The translations under genes and the position numbers were made by a program. This document shows positions 41,687-51,668 of a DNA stretch of 64,000 nt, piece after piece. This DNA comes from UBA10646 sp046296295 (GTDB taxonomy: Bacteria > Bacteroidota > Bacteroidia > Chitinophagales > Chitinophagaceae), in assembly GCA_046296295.1 (NCBI GenBank), contig JBKBLG010000013.1, forward strand, positions 30,762-94,761, given 5' to 3'. The notes under the pieces were generated by a model. The model saw nothing but the letters and a program-made list of their open reading frames with translations, did not search any database and was not told the DNA's origin. Positions within the stretch are counted from its first letter, which is position 1. The number at the start of each line of letters is the position of its first letter.

Positions 41687-41701
41687 TAAAAGTTGCTCAA
41701 A

Positions 41702-42076
41702 TTATCGTGCTACCTGAAACTTACCAGACTCTAATAATTGCCCTGTTTTATCGCGTAGATGATAGATGTAGATACCTCTGTAAAAATCGGAACTAAGCGT
41801 TATAGTTAGCTTATTTGCATTCACGGGTTGTTCATACATTTTGCGCCCAATAAAACTGTACAATTGAATGGTAAAGCCTTTATCGGCAGCATCGGCAAAC
41901 TCAAAATTAATGAAACTAATAGCAGGGTTGGGATACACTTTGGTAACCTTAGCTGCAGTTACCTTTGAATCGAATATGAAAGGATTGGTAAAACTACTTG
42001 CTCCAATCCATATCATTAATGTTAACAGCAAGGCTGCTACATAATGAATACCAAATATAGAACGTTGTACTTTCAT
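41702..42076 (-). CDS. Small exported protein with T9SS type A sorting domain
   Basis: A 124-residue protein. The N-terminus (SIFGIHYVAALLLTLMIWIGASSF) is a signal peptide or anchor. Most of the rest is a T9SS C-terminal domain: KVYPNPAISFINFEF, IQLYSFIGRKMYEQPV and FYRGIYIYHLRDKTGQLLESGKFQV. Almost no separate cargo lies between signal and sorting domain, so it may be a truncated or minimal substrate. Start 42076 is chosen because the longer frame from 42154 passes through the terminator of the upstream gene. Confidence 0.8.
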   Translation of the reverse strand: MKVQRSIFGIHYVAALLLTLMIWIGASSFTNPFIFDSKVTAAKVTKVYPNPAISFINFEFADAADKGFTIQLYSFIGRKMYEQPVNANKLTITLSSDFYRGIYIYHLRDKTGQLLESGKFQVAR

Positions 42077-42099
42077 TCGTAGTGTGCAATATAATAAAA

Positions 42100-42133
42100 A
42101 AAACTTCCCGCAACGATTGCAGCGGGAAGTTTT
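42100..42133 (-). terminator. Rho-independent terminator after peroxiredoxin gene
   Basis: AAAACTTCCCGC (42100-42111) pairs with GCGGGAAGTTTT (42122-42133). Read on the minus strand the stem ends in eight T residues. Confidence 0.88.
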
Positions 42134-42150
42134 ATATCCGAAAGCGGTTA

Positions 42151-42627
42151 TCATTTACTAAGTTGTGCTAACACTTCATGAATAGCAGTGAAGTTAGGAA
42201 GGTCGCCAGGGGTAGCTGTAATTTCAGCATAACGAATTACGCCTTCTTTATCTACCACAAAAGCTGCACGCTTGGCAACACCTTGCAATTCAAAAGCTGG
42301 AAATACATCGTACTTAACGCCATAAGCAGTAATTGCTTCTTTGTTAAAGTCGCTCAACAACTGAAATTGTAAGTTTTGCTCTTCTTTAAATTTAGCAAGT
42401 ACAAAAGGACTATCAATACTAATACCAAGCACTACAGCGTTGCTGTTGTTGTAAACAGCCATATTATCGCGGGCATGGCATAACTGTGCTGTGCAAACTC
42501 CTGTGAATGCCAACGGAAAGAAGTGAATGAGCACATTCTTACCAGCAAAATCGCTTAATGTAACTTTCTCTTTGTCGCTACTGAAAAGCGTGAAATTAGG
42601 AGCCTTATCGCCTACTTGTAAGCTCAT
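42151..42627 (-). CDS. Peroxiredoxin (AhpC/TSA family)
   Basis: A 158-residue thiol peroxidase: VGDKAPNFTLFSSDKEKVTLSDFAGKNVLIHFFPLAFTGVCTAQLC. The peroxidatic Cys is in FTGVCTAQLC, and a second Cys six residues on (HARDN follows) may resolve it. The later VFPAFELQGVAKRAAFVVDKEGVIRY segment is typical of AhpE/BCP-like members. It reduces peroxides in the cytosol. It is a single-gene unit flanked by terminators. Confidence 0.92.
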   Translation of the reverse strand: MSLQVGDKAPNFTLFSSDKEKVTLSDFAGKNVLIHFFPLAFTGVCTAQLCHARDNMAVYNNSNAVVLGISIDSPFVLAKFKEEQNLQFQLLSDFNKEAITAYGVKYDVFPAFELQGVAKRAAFVVDKEGVIRYAEITATPGDLPNFTAIHEVLAQLSK

Positions 42628-42672
42628 ATGTTTTGTTTTATGTTAAATTGAAATAATACCACACGGTAAAAC

Positions 42673-42704
42673 ACAAAGAACAGGATTTTGTTCCTGTTCT
42701 TTGT
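42673..42704 (-). terminator. Terminator after PorP/SprF gene
   Basis: ACAAAGAACAGG and CCTGTTCTTTGT form a perfect 12-bp stem with an 8-nt loop; GTTTT follows on the minus strand. Confidence 0.75.
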
Positions 42705-42735
42705 TATGTATGTTGGAATTTTAAAAAAAGATTCG

Positions 42736-43746
42736 TTAGAAACGAGGTTGTAAGGTGGCATCTTTAACCAGTGAGTAACTGCTTAAGAACCCTCTATAAC
42801 CAAGCGATAATTCAAAACCGCCGCGGCTCATGCTTGCCGTACGCAATTGAGAAATGTTAGCATCGTAGCTCAAGCCAATTTGTATAGAACGATAATCTAA
42901 TTTCACTACAGGAATGAAGGCATCGTTGAAACGTACAAATCCGCCGAAATGCAATGCATAATCTGGATTTGCAAAATCGCTACCGAATTTTGTAGTATAC
43001 AATCCACCGATGGTAAGCTGACTAAAGCTGCCCTGCATGCTATAATCGCCTTCTACCGTAAAGTAAGAATAGTCAGTAATGGAATATCTTACGCCAGCAG
43101 AAAATGTTAGGCGGCCCTTTACTTCAATACTATCAACTTTGTAAAACGAGTTTTTAGGTGTATTGAAGTGATGGTAAGCGGCTCCGATATAAAAGTTATC
43201 TTCTTCAAAAGGTCCGATGCTACTATTATAGGTTAAGCCAACCGAGCCATCCCAATAAGTAAGACTATTGTTATTGAAATCTTCATTGGGAGTGCCATCG
43301 TATTGAGCATTGGTTGTTGCTTTCGAAATATCGAATCGGCGATTAACCATACCTCCCATAAAGCCAACTGTTAAATAGCGATTGCGTTCGCCATTCAGCG
43401 ATTTATGATAGGCAACTGCAGGATAAATATGTGTTTGTGTTAATGCTGCTTGCCCTGCTCTATCGTTCAGTAATTGTAAGCCTATGGTTACAAAATCGTT
43501 CTTACCTCCAACGAGTTGCTTATATTCTCCGCTAGCACTTACTGTTTGGAAAGGTGTAGTTACCGAGCCCCATTGGCTGCGGTAGTTGGCTTTTACTTGA
43601 AAATCGCCTTTGAAATGGCCCATCAATGATGGGTTGCGCCACATAGGTGTTTCATAGAATTGTGAAAATTGAACATCCTGTGCATTTACCGTAAGGGAAA
43701 ACGCAGCCATGAAAGATGCAATTGTAAAAAATCTGATAACCTTCAT
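42736..43746 (-). CDS. PorP/SprF-family T9SS outer-membrane protein
   Basis: A 336-residue beta-barrel protein of the PorP/SprF family. A signal peptide (FFTIASFMAAFSLTVNAQ) is followed by the family opening DVQFSQFYETPMWRNPSLMGHFKGDFQVKANYRSQW. Later strands end with GGFELSLGYRGFLSSYSL. In known gliding bacteria SprF-like proteins are needed to export or anchor the neighbouring SprB-like adhesin. It begins 15 nt after the giant adhesin stop, so the two form one operon. The signal peptide end (SLTVNAQ) is encoded by an exact motif copy at 43684. Confidence 0.93.
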   Translation of the reverse strand: MKVIRFFTIASFMAAFSLTVNAQDVQFSQFYETPMWRNPSLMGHFKGDFQVKANYRSQWGSVTTPFQTVSASGEYKQLVGGKNDFVTIGLQLLNDRAGQAALTQTHIYPAVAYHKSLNGERNRYLTVGFMGGMVNRRFDISKATTNAQYDGTPNEDFNNNSLTYWDGSVGLTYNSSIGPFEEDNFYIGAAYHHFNTPKNSFYKVDSIEVKGRLTFSAGVRYSITDYSYFTVEGDYSMQGSFSQLTIGGLYTTKFGSDFANPDYALHFGGFVRFNDAFIPVVKLDYRSIQIGLSYDANISQLRTASMSRGGFELSLGYRGFLSSYSLVKDATLQPRF

Positions 43747-43761
43747 AAGTTGTTCAATTTC

Positions 43762-46700
43762 TTAGTTCACCAACGTAATGGTGCCTGTATATTTTAATGT
43801 TTGACCTGTTGTACACTGTACTTCTACCACGTACACGTAGGCATCGCTTTGCGGACGCTTTCCGTTAATAGTACCATCCCAACCATCGGCAGGATTATTT
43901 GGTGTTACATTACGCTTTTCGAAGACCATTTGGCCCCAGCGGTTAAAAATGCGCAGGCTACTAACTGCATACAAGCCCTTGCCACGAACAAAAAACACAT
44001 CGTTAATACCATCGTTATTGGGGCTGAATGTATTTGGTATAAACACGTTACTATTATCGCAATTCACGAGTATGCGTACGGTGTCGGAACTGGTACAGTT
44101 GCCATCGTTAGTTACTGTAAGTATATATGCTATATTATCGAAAGCTGTTGCAATTGGATTGGCAATAGTTGGATTACTTAGGTTGGTAGCTGGGCTCCAA
44201 CTATAGCTTACCACATCGGTACTTACTGATGGGTTGAACTGATGTGTTGCACCTGCACTTAAAATAACATCAGCACCTGCATTCACGGTTGGGTACTGAA
44301 ATACTCGAACAGTAACATTTTGAGATTGTGCGAAGCAGTTTAAGGTATCGAAACCAGTAACAGTATAGGTAGTTGTAAGCGATGGAGATGCTACCGGGTT
44401 AGGTATATTAGTTGCACTTAACCCTACAGCCGGTGTCCAGTTATACAGTGGTGCGCCAAAAGCAGCTAATTGTGTTGTTGTGCCAGCACATATACTATCA
44501 AGTGTTTGAACAACACCTAATGTATATGGCTGCATTACTCGAACACGTACCAATGTATCGCTAAAACAGCCAAAGCTGGTAAAGCCTCTTAGGCCGTAAG
44601 TAATATCAGTAGTTGGTGAAGCAATTGGGTTCGCAATAGTAGTGCTACTTAACGATGTGCCCGGTGCCCAAATATAGCTGTTGGCACCGCCAGCAGTTAG
44701 CGTAATGGCATCGCCTCTACAAATGGTTGTATCGCTGTTTATGGTAAGTGTAGGTAAAGGCATTACCGTTGTGGTAACAGTAGTGTCTTTCACGCAACCT
44801 ACAAAATTGGTAACCGTTAATCGGGTAGTGGTGCTTCCAACGGTATTAAATAATTGATTACTTGGGTTTTGAACATTGGCAGTATTACCATTACCGAAAG
44901 ACCATTGCCAGTTAGTGATAGTACTTGTATCGCTAGGTAGCTGTCCGCCCGTAAAACCAAATGTTGCCGGCAAACAAATACTATCGTTGGTAGTAAATGT
45001 AATAACGGGTTGCGGCTTACCGAGTACACGTATGTAATCGTTGTAAGTAACAGAATCTCTACAACCTGGTAAGCTAGAGGTTACTTTCAATTTAACATTG
45101 TAAGAACCAACGCCTGCATAAAAATGAGACGGGTTCTGCGAATTATTTACAGGTGAGTTATCACCGAAATTCCATTCCCAACTAATTACTCCCGGAATAT
45201 TGATGAGACTTGTATCAATAAAGTTAACAGTTCCGGTATCACACAAGCGTAGTGGGTTAGCTCTAAAACCTACTACTAGGCTATCATCATCTAATACTCT
45301 TACATACTGGCTATCTATGGTTACACAGCCAATGTTATTGGTTACAGTTAACGTTGTTAAGAAGCGACCACTGTTAGGAAATACTTGTGTCGGCGGATTC
45401 CTCAGCGAACTAGTTGCACCATTACCGCCGAATTGCCAGTTCCAACTAACAATTGGGAAGGTATCAATTGCTGGTATATTGTAACCGATGGTATCTCCTC
45501 TGAAAGTGAAGTTGCCAGGTCGACACTGAACTGTATCTGCCACTGAAATATTCGGACGAGGTTTTACGACCAATATGTAATCTGCCTTTTCAATAGTGTC
45601 TGTACAACCAATGCTGCTGTTAACAATGAGTTTTACATTGTACTTCCCTGCTGCTGCATAAAAATGACTTACTACTCTTGCATTTGTGGTAACAACAGGT
45701 GTACCATCACCAAAATCCCACTGATAGCTGAATGTACCTGGCAAGTTGAGGATACTCGTATCTGTGAAATTGATGGTACCGCTATCGCAAATAATACGAC
45801 GATCTGCTCTGAAGAAAGCTTGTAAGCTATCGTCGAGCGGCACTTTTACGTTACGCTTTACAGAGTCAACACAACCACTGCTATTTACGATGGTTAAAGT
45901 GTTAGGGAATGTTCCACTTACGGTAAATATTTGTCCCGCAGGATTTTGATCGAGGCTCGTAGCGCCATTGCCAAAGTTCCAGAACCACTGTACAATTTGT
46001 GAAGTGTCGGGTTGACCTCCGATATCACGTGTACTACCCGTGAAGGTAAAGTTGGCAGGACGGCATAAGACACTATCTGTTAGTGTAATTACCGGTTTAG
46101 AGGTATGTACAACTTTTACATAGTTATTAAATACAGCCGAATCAATACAGTTTTTATTGGTTCTAACCACTAATTTAACGGTATAGAAGCCGGTGCTTGC
46201 ATAATTAAATGTTGGGTGCTGCACATTCGCTGTGTCTGCAGGATTGTTTGAGAAAAACCACTTCCAACTAGGCGTGCCAGGCACACTAATAAGAGAGCTG
46301 TCTCTAAAAGTAACCCTACCTGAATCACATAATACCAAAGGAGTACCACCAAAATTTACCGCAAGGCTATCATCAGATGGCACGAAAACTTGTTGTGTTA
46401 CGGTAGTAGAACAACCTGAAGCGCTTGTGACTGTTAGTGTATTGATAGTAGTATCTGCATCGGGGAATATTTGCGTTGGTGGATTTTGCAAAGTACTTGT
46501 ATTACCATTCCCGAAATTCCATGCCCAAACAACGATTCTGTTAGTATCAGCAACATTTTGACTACCAGAGAAGGTAAATGGTGCTGGCCTACACAAAGCA
46601 GTATCGTTTAGTACTATAATAGGCCTAGGAGATTGTACTACTTTGATGATAGTATCATAAGTAACCTCTTCTGTACAACCTGATGGGTTAGGGTTTCTTG

Positions 46701-49700
46701 CATCCCTAGTTGTTGTTCTTAATCTGACAGAAAAAAGGCCTGTATCCCTAAAGTTGTAGGTATAGCTAGCTCCCACTCCTTGTGCGATGATTGTACCCAT
46801 TCTATTAATAATAAACCACTGATTATCCCTAGCGGTAGCATTACTTAGTGAAGTATCGGTAAATATTACTACACCTGAGTCACAAAGCAGGTTTCTATCC
46901 ACCCTGAATCCAGGCTTTACGTATTCTGCATGAATATTAATCCTGTTTCTAGCTGTGACTGTACAATTATTAGATGAATCAAAAACGAATACGCGAGGTA
47001 TGAAATTTCCCCCATTGAGATAATTGTGTGTAATTGTATTGCTTGATGATGAAGGAGTTGTAACACCATCACCGAAGTCCCAGCGGTATATGAGATTTGG
47101 AACACCGGCATTCGCTGTAAGTACAACATTATTAAGTGGTGCACAACCAGCGGTATTTGTAGCTACCATCTCAACAGGTGTGCCTCCAATTCTAATCATA
47201 ACACTATCGGTAGCTGTACAGCCACCTGGGCTTTGTACCGTAAGAATTGCAGCGAGGGTATCAGGGAATAAATAAACATTACTAGCATTACCTGTAGTTG
47301 TAGATGTAGAACCTGTAAAATCTCCAAAATCCCACGACCATTGCCTAACATAGTAAGAGCTGTCGAAAAAATTAACAGCTAGTGGCGGACAATTAGAAAT
47401 TGAATCGCTGATGCTAAACTTAACTTTGGGAGAAGCTATAAAAACACTGTATTCAACCGAATCAACACATCCAAAAATAGAAGTCCTGACTTTAAATCGA
47501 TAAAATCCAGTATCTGAAGGAGAAGGAACAAGGAAGTTGACGCTATTAGCACTTCCAAAACTATTCTGTAATACTGGTGTATTGTTATTTGTCAGTGGTA
47601 CTTGAACACTGTTAGGTGTACTAAGCACCTCCCAACTCCATCTCCTCGTAGCATTAGCTGCTGTAGTATTAGGTAAGAACGTAGATTCATCAGCATCTAG
47701 ATTGATTGCTGTTGCTTTCGGACAACTTAGACTATCTATCGAAAAAATCCTTGACCGAGTTTGACCTAGATTCAAAATTCGAGGATTATTAGCTGGTGTT
47801 ACAGCTGTCGAGTCAAGACAACCATTAGCATCAGAAATAATAAGGCGTGTTTGATAGGTACCAGCAGTCGTATAGTTGTATGTGAAGTTAGTTGAGCCTG
47901 ACGTACTTACAGGCTGCGTAATTCTATCACCATTACCTAATAACCAAGTCAACTGACTTAATGGAGCACCATTGGCTGTTGAGGCATCTGTAAATGTAAC
48001 ATTTCCTATACAGCCATTACCACCATTTTGTACCCCCCTATCAAAAGTGTATGCAGCAGTCGGCCCCGTAACTGTTAACTTAATTGAATCCACTAAAATG
48101 CAACCATAGATATCAGTGGAAATTACTCTTATTGTATAAGTACCAGGCTGGGCATACCTTAGGTTCGTAATCAAAGCAGCAGCTCCAGTAGTTGCATTCG
48201 GCCTATTTGTTACCGCCACAAACACAGGTGTCGTTCCTAATGCTGGTAAGCTTGGCGCAACTGCGGCTGTACCAGTGGCCGTGCTAGAGGATTGTGGCCG
48301 CACGCCTACAAACTCCCAACGATAACTATTGACCATGACGGGATTAGAATGCGTAACAAATAAGGTTGTTGAATCTCCCTTACATATGTTATTCCTTGAC
48401 AGTCGAATTGAAAACGAAGTATCTGCAACCCTAACAAGCTGACTTATAGAATCAACACACCCGCCTCCTAATGTATCGTTGAACGCCTTTAATCTAACGT
48501 TATAGTTACCTGGTCCAAGAAAGGTATACAAAATACTATCTCCAGCTGATGTTCTTAATATAGAATCTGTATTGCTAAAAATCCATCTTATAGCCGCCCT
48601 CGGGCCTGCTGGTGTTGAAGGGGTACTTAAAATTGAGCTATCAATAAAATAAAATTTGAGCGGTGTATCACAAACCGCAGGTGCGATTGATATCCGAGGT
48701 GCAGTTCTTAATCTTGCAGTAGGTGGTGTAATTCTAATGCTATCATTGAGTTTAACAGTATCTGATGCACATGTATTGTTACTAGTAATGATCAGATAAG
48801 GCATGTATGCTCCAGTAGTTGAATATGCTCGATTAAAATTCACGAATGCAGAAGTTGTACCTGAAAATACGGCTGATCCATCTCCGAAATTCCAATTGTA
48901 CCTTATTGGCGCTGTAGCTCCAGTTACCCCCCCTGTACCGCCTACAATTTGGAAGTTAATGTTTTGATCAGGACATGAACTTTGAGGTGTTGCCTGTATA
49001 GTAAAATTAGCTTTTGAACCTACGTTAATGGTTCTTGTGGTTCTAATTGAACACCCTGTTCTAGTAAATACTGTGAGAGCAGCTGTGAAGACACCCGCAT
49101 TTTGATATGTGAAGGTTGGCGATTGCAAGGTACTTGAATTACCAGGAGCATTCGGAACACCAAAATCCCAACTATATCTGTCAATCCCATCTATCGCATT
49201 AATGGTTGCATTTGGTGAATACAAATATGGAGCACAACCACCTGCAGGCGTAGTGGCAATTGTAGCAGTTGGAGCTTGGATGCGAACATTATTAGCTCGT
49301 TGTACAGTTGTACTACAAGCAAAACTATTAGTTACTATTAACCTTACGGTAAAGTTACCCGTAGTGGTGTAAGTATAAACAGGGTCACGGTGTGTACTTG
49401 TGGCACCAGTTGGCCCAAAAGACCAATTGTAGATATTACCGCCTGTTGAAAGATTATTAAAATTCACTGTGAAAGGCGTAGAGCATCTTACAGAATCCCC
49501 GAGAATATTCCAATTTACCGTAGGTGACGGCTTTACAACTAAAGTCTTAACAATTTGATCTGAACATGTACCATAATTTGCATTCAGGGTTATAGTGTAA
49601 TTACCGGGTGTATTATAAACTCTTGTAAAAGAAAGAGTGTTATTAATAGGGTTAGAAGTTATTCCATCTCGCCATGATGAACTAACTAAACTTGTATTAG

Positions 49701-50604
49701 AAGTGTAAGAAAATGTAGCAGCTGTACCAGCACAAATACTATCAGGTCCATTAATGGTTGTAGCAAAAGCAGTAATGTTAATCACTCGCTCTACAGAATC
49801 TTTACAGCCAATGCTATTAGTTGCAACCAACTTAATAGTATACAAACCGGCTGTAGTAAATAAACGAGATACAGTATCTTTATTGGTACTTGTGATACCA
49901 TTACCCAAGTTCCATAAAAATGTAGAGCCTACAGTATCTGTTCCATTAGTAAAGATACCTCTGATAGGTAGCGCACAGTCCTGTATGATGTTTTCTGTGA
50001 AGCTCACATTCAACCCACTACCAATAGTAATTTGGGTTTGTTGTGGCGCATTAGCTCCGCAACCCTTATCATTGGTAACTCTCAGAAAAACATTTCTAGT
50101 ACCGTTGGTAGTATAAACATGACTAACGCTTTGACCAACTGCAGCCCCCCCATCACCAAAACGCCAGTCGTATCGCAGTGTGCTAGCTCCAAAGCCAGGA
50201 TTTGCAGTAGCATTAAAATTTACCGTAAGGGGTGAACACCCTAATGTTGTACTCGGCGTAAAATTTATTTGAGATGGAGCTCCAAAAACCTTGATCGTTT
50301 TCCTGAAAGTATCAACTCCGTTCGCATTCCTAACAATAAGCCTAACAGTGTAAAGTCCTTCATCCGTAAAAAACGCAGAAGTGTTTTGAAGGGTTGATTG
50401 ATTCCCGTTACCAAAATCCCACTCCCACACAGTTGGACTACCAGTGGACACATCAGTAAAGTTGATAGACAAGGGGGCGCAACCAGAATCTAAGCTGGCT
50501 GTAAACTGAGCCACCGGTGCTTGCGCTTGTACACGCATGACCGATAATACAATAATCAGTGTAAGGGTTAGTGTTCTGTGTAGGTATGTCAACTTACTTT
50601 TCAT
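43762..50604 (-). CDS. Giant PKD-repeat adhesin with gliding-type C-terminal domain
   Basis: A 2280-residue surface protein. A signal peptide ends at RVQAQ. Most of the length is about twenty PKD-like Ig domains of roughly 85-100 residues, each with a variant of WDFGNG/WNFGDG preceded by SCAP-like strands (for example DSGCAPLSINFTDVSTGSP). The C-terminus (FIPNTFSPNNDGINDVFFVRG, LRIFNRWGQMVFEK, DGWDGTINGKRPQSDAYVYVVEV) is the gliding-motility-associated (CHU_C, T9SS type B) sorting domain. It is likely a SprB-like adhesin exported by T9SS with the adjacent PorP/SprF. Repeats at the protein level do not appear as long DNA repeats. Motif copies at 45916, 46354, 49342 and 50218. Confidence 0.93.
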   Translation of the reverse strand: MKSKLTYLHRTLTLTLIIVLSVMRVQAQAPVAQFTASLDSGCAPLSINFTDVSTGSPTVWEWDFGNGNQSTLQNTSAFFTDEGLYTVRLIVRNANGVDTFRKTIKVFGAPSQINFTPSTTLGCSPLTVNFNATANPGFGASTLRYDWRFGDGGAAVGQSVSHVYTTNGTRNVFLRVTNDKGCGANAPQQTQITIGSGLNVSFTENIIQDCALPIRGIFTNGTDTVGSTFLWNLGNGITSTNKDTVSRLFTTAGLYTIKLVATNSIGCKDSVERVINITAFATTINGPDSICAGTAATFSYTSNTSLVSSSWRDGITSNPINNTLSFTRVYNTPGNYTITLNANYGTCSDQIVKTLVVKPSPTVNWNILGDSVRCSTPFTVNFNNLSTGGNIYNWSFGPTGATSTHRDPVYTYTTTGNFTVRLIVTNSFACSTTVQRANNVRIQAPTATIATTPAGGCAPYLYSPNATINAIDGIDRYSWDFGVPNAPGNSSTLQSPTFTYQNAGVFTAALTVFTRTGCSIRTTRTINVGSKANFTIQATPQSSCPDQNINFQIVGGTGGVTGATAPIRYNWNFGDGSAVFSGTTSAFVNFNRAYSTTGAYMPYLIITSNNTCASDTVKLNDSIRITPPTARLRTAPRISIAPAVCDTPLKFYFIDSSILSTPSTPAGPRAAIRWIFSNTDSILRTSAGDSILYTFLGPGNYNVRLKAFNDTLGGGCVDSISQLVRVADTSFSIRLSRNNICKGDSTTLFVTHSNPVMVNSYRWEFVGVRPQSSSTATGTAAVAPSLPALGTTPVFVAVTNRPNATTGAAALITNLRYAQPGTYTIRVISTDIYGCILVDSIKLTVTGPTAAYTFDRGVQNGGNGCIGNVTFTDASTANGAPLSQLTWLLGNGDRITQPVSTSGSTNFTYNYTTAGTYQTRLIISDANGCLDSTAVTPANNPRILNLGQTRSRIFSIDSLSCPKATAINLDADESTFLPNTTAANATRRWSWEVLSTPNSVQVPLTNNNTPVLQNSFGSANSVNFLVPSPSDTGFYRFKVRTSIFGCVDSVEYSVFIASPKVKFSISDSISNCPPLAVNFFDSSYYVRQWSWDFGDFTGSTSTTTGNASNVYLFPDTLAAILTVQSPGGCTATDSVMIRIGGTPVEMVATNTAGCAPLNNVVLTANAGVPNLIYRWDFGDGVTTPSSSSNTITHNYLNGGNFIPRVFVFDSSNNCTVTARNRINIHAEYVKPGFRVDRNLLCDSGVVIFTDTSLSNATARDNQWFIINRMGTIIAQGVGASYTYNFRDTGLFSVRLRTTTRDARNPNPSGCTEEVTYDTIIKVVQSPRPIIVLNDTALCRPAPFTFSGSQNVADTNRIVVWAWNFGNGNTSTLQNPPTQIFPDADTTINTLTVTSASGCSTTVTQQVFVPSDDSLAVNFGGTPLVLCDSGRVTFRDSSLISVPGTPSWKWFFSNNPADTANVQHPTFNYASTGFYTVKLVVRTNKNCIDSAVFNNYVKVVHTSKPVITLTDSVLCRPANFTFTGSTRDIGGQPDTSQIVQWFWNFGNGATSLDQNPAGQIFTVSGTFPNTLTIVNSSGCVDSVKRNVKVPLDDSLQAFFRADRRIICDSGTINFTDTSILNLPGTFSYQWDFGDGTPVVTTNARVVSHFYAAAGKYNVKLIVNSSIGCTDTIEKADYILVVKPRPNISVADTVQCRPGNFTFRGDTIGYNIPAIDTFPIVSWNWQFGGNGATSSLRNPPTQVFPNSGRFLTTLTVTNNIGCVTIDSQYVRVLDDDSLVVGFRANPLRLCDTGTVNFIDTSLINIPGVISWEWNFGDNSPVNNSQNPSHFYAGVGSYNVKLKVTSSLPGCRDSVTYNDYIRVLGKPQPVITFTTNDSICLPATFGFTGGQLPSDTSTITNWQWSFGNGNTANVQNPSNQLFNTVGSTTTRLTVTNFVGCVKDTTVTTTVMPLPTLTINSDTTICRGDAITLTAGGANSYIWAPGTSLSSTTIANPIASPTTDITYGLRGFTSFGCFSDTLVRVRVMQPYTLGVVQTLDSICAGTTTQLAAFGAPLYNWTPAVGLSATNIPNPVASPSLTTTYTVTGFDTLNCFAQSQNVTVRVFQYPTVNAGADVILSAGATHQFNPSVSTDVVSYSWSPATNLSNPTIANPIATAFDNIAYILTVTNDGNCTSSDTVRILVNCDNSNVFIPNTFSPNNDGINDVFFVRGKGLYAVSSLRIFNRWGQMVFEKRNVTPNNPADGWDGTINGKRPQSDAYVYVVEVQCTTGQTLKYTGTITLVN

Positions 50605-50936
50605 GCTTTCTCTAAAAAATCCTAGTTGTTTTAAAAATCTTTTCGCCTCACTGCCTTTGACTCACAATTACTTGTTAACGCTGCCCATGTAAGAACATAC
50701 GTGTTCTTCTCATAGGCGGATTTAACAAGCAATCAGGGGTACGAGTGTTGCGGCTTGGGCTACAACATCGAATTATTTGGGGAGCTGCCTTACCTAGCAT
50801 GAATACTTTGAACATACACCCACGCCAACATAGCATTGCAGAATTATTGCAAATATGCACATAATTGATAGTAATAGCAAGCTAGCCTAATGAAACAGCA
50901 CTCTAACTTTATATCGGTAATAAAATGTTAATAACA
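50605..50936. other. 332-nt gap upstream of the adhesin gene
   Basis: No gene is supported; a 61-codon minus frame at 50675-50860 has no features. The main content is the nested stem-loop at 50671-50729 in the presumed leader of the adhesin transcript. The scoB gene stops at the far edge. Confidence 0.55.
50671..50729 (-). ncRNA. Nested stem-loop in 5' leader of adhesin operon
   Basis: On the minus strand three stems stack: CTTGTTAA with TTAACAAG (8 bp), GCCTATG with CATGGGC (7 bp, one G-U), and AAGAACA with TGTTCTT (7 bp) closed by a CGTA loop. A 4x4 internal loop and a 2x1 bulge separate them. It ends 67 nt upstream of the adhesin ATG. No T-tract follows, so it is not a simple terminator. 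I do not recognise the class; it may be a cis-regulatory RNA. Confidence 0.5.
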
Positions 50937-51593
50937 CTATAGTTGCATTTCCCTTACATCGGTAGCAATAACGAGCTTACCTAGTGTTTTATTTTGTACC
51001 TCTTCAACAGTTACGCCTGGTGCTACTTCACGCAACAAAAAACCCTCTGGTGTAATATCTAGCACGGCCAATTCTGTAACAATTTTTTTTACGCAACCAA
51101 CACCGGTTAAGGGTAGCGTACACTTTGGCAACAACTTACTTTCGCCTTTAGGGTTGGTGTGTTGCATAGCAACGATAATGTTACGGGCACTTGCAACCAA
51201 ATCCATTGCACCACCCATACCCTTCACCATTTTCCCCGGAATTTTCCAGTTGGCGATATCTCCTGTCTCGCTCACTTCCATAGCACCGAGTACTGTTAAA
51301 TCAATTTTCCCCGCTCTAATCATACCAAAACTTTCTACACTATCGAAAAAAACGCCACCGGGTATTACTGTTACCGTTTCTTTACCTGCGTTAATTAAAT
51401 CGGCATCTACTTCGTCGGGTGTGGGGTAAGGGCCCATTCCAAGAATTCCATTTTCGCTCTGTAATACTACTTGCATACCTACCGGTATAAAATTGCTTAC
51501 AAGCGTAGGGATACCAATCCCCAAATTCACATACATTCCATCTTTGAGTTCTTGTGCAATACGTTTTGCTATTCCAAACTTATCTAGTGGCAT
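50937..51593 (-). CDS. scoB: 3-oxoacid CoA-transferase subunit B
   Basis: A 218-residue subunit: GMYVNLGIGIPTLVSNFIP, then SENGILGMGPYP with the catalytic Glu in ENG, and GGAMDLVASARNIIVAMQHT. With subunit A it moves CoA from succinyl-CoA to acetoacetate or other 3-oxoacids, for use of ketone bodies or branched-chain products. It follows scoA by 75 nt, a gap that holds an exact copy of the dispersed motif (51651-51663). Confidence 0.93.
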   Translation of the reverse strand: MPLDKFGIAKRIAQELKDGMYVNLGIGIPTLVSNFIPVGMQVVLQSENGILGMGPYPTPDEVDADLINAGKETVTVIPGGVFFDSVESFGMIRAGKIDLTVLGAMEVSETGDIANWKIPGKMVKGMGGAMDLVASARNIIVAMQHTNPKGESKLLPKCTLPLTGVGCVKKIVTELAVLDITPEGFLLREVAPGVTVEEVQNKTLGKLVIATDVREMQL

Positions 51594-51668
51594 GATATTT
51601 TTTTTGTGCAGTTACCTGCAAATGAATAACTGGGTATGTAACGGCTTTGCATTTACCGTAAGGTACAT

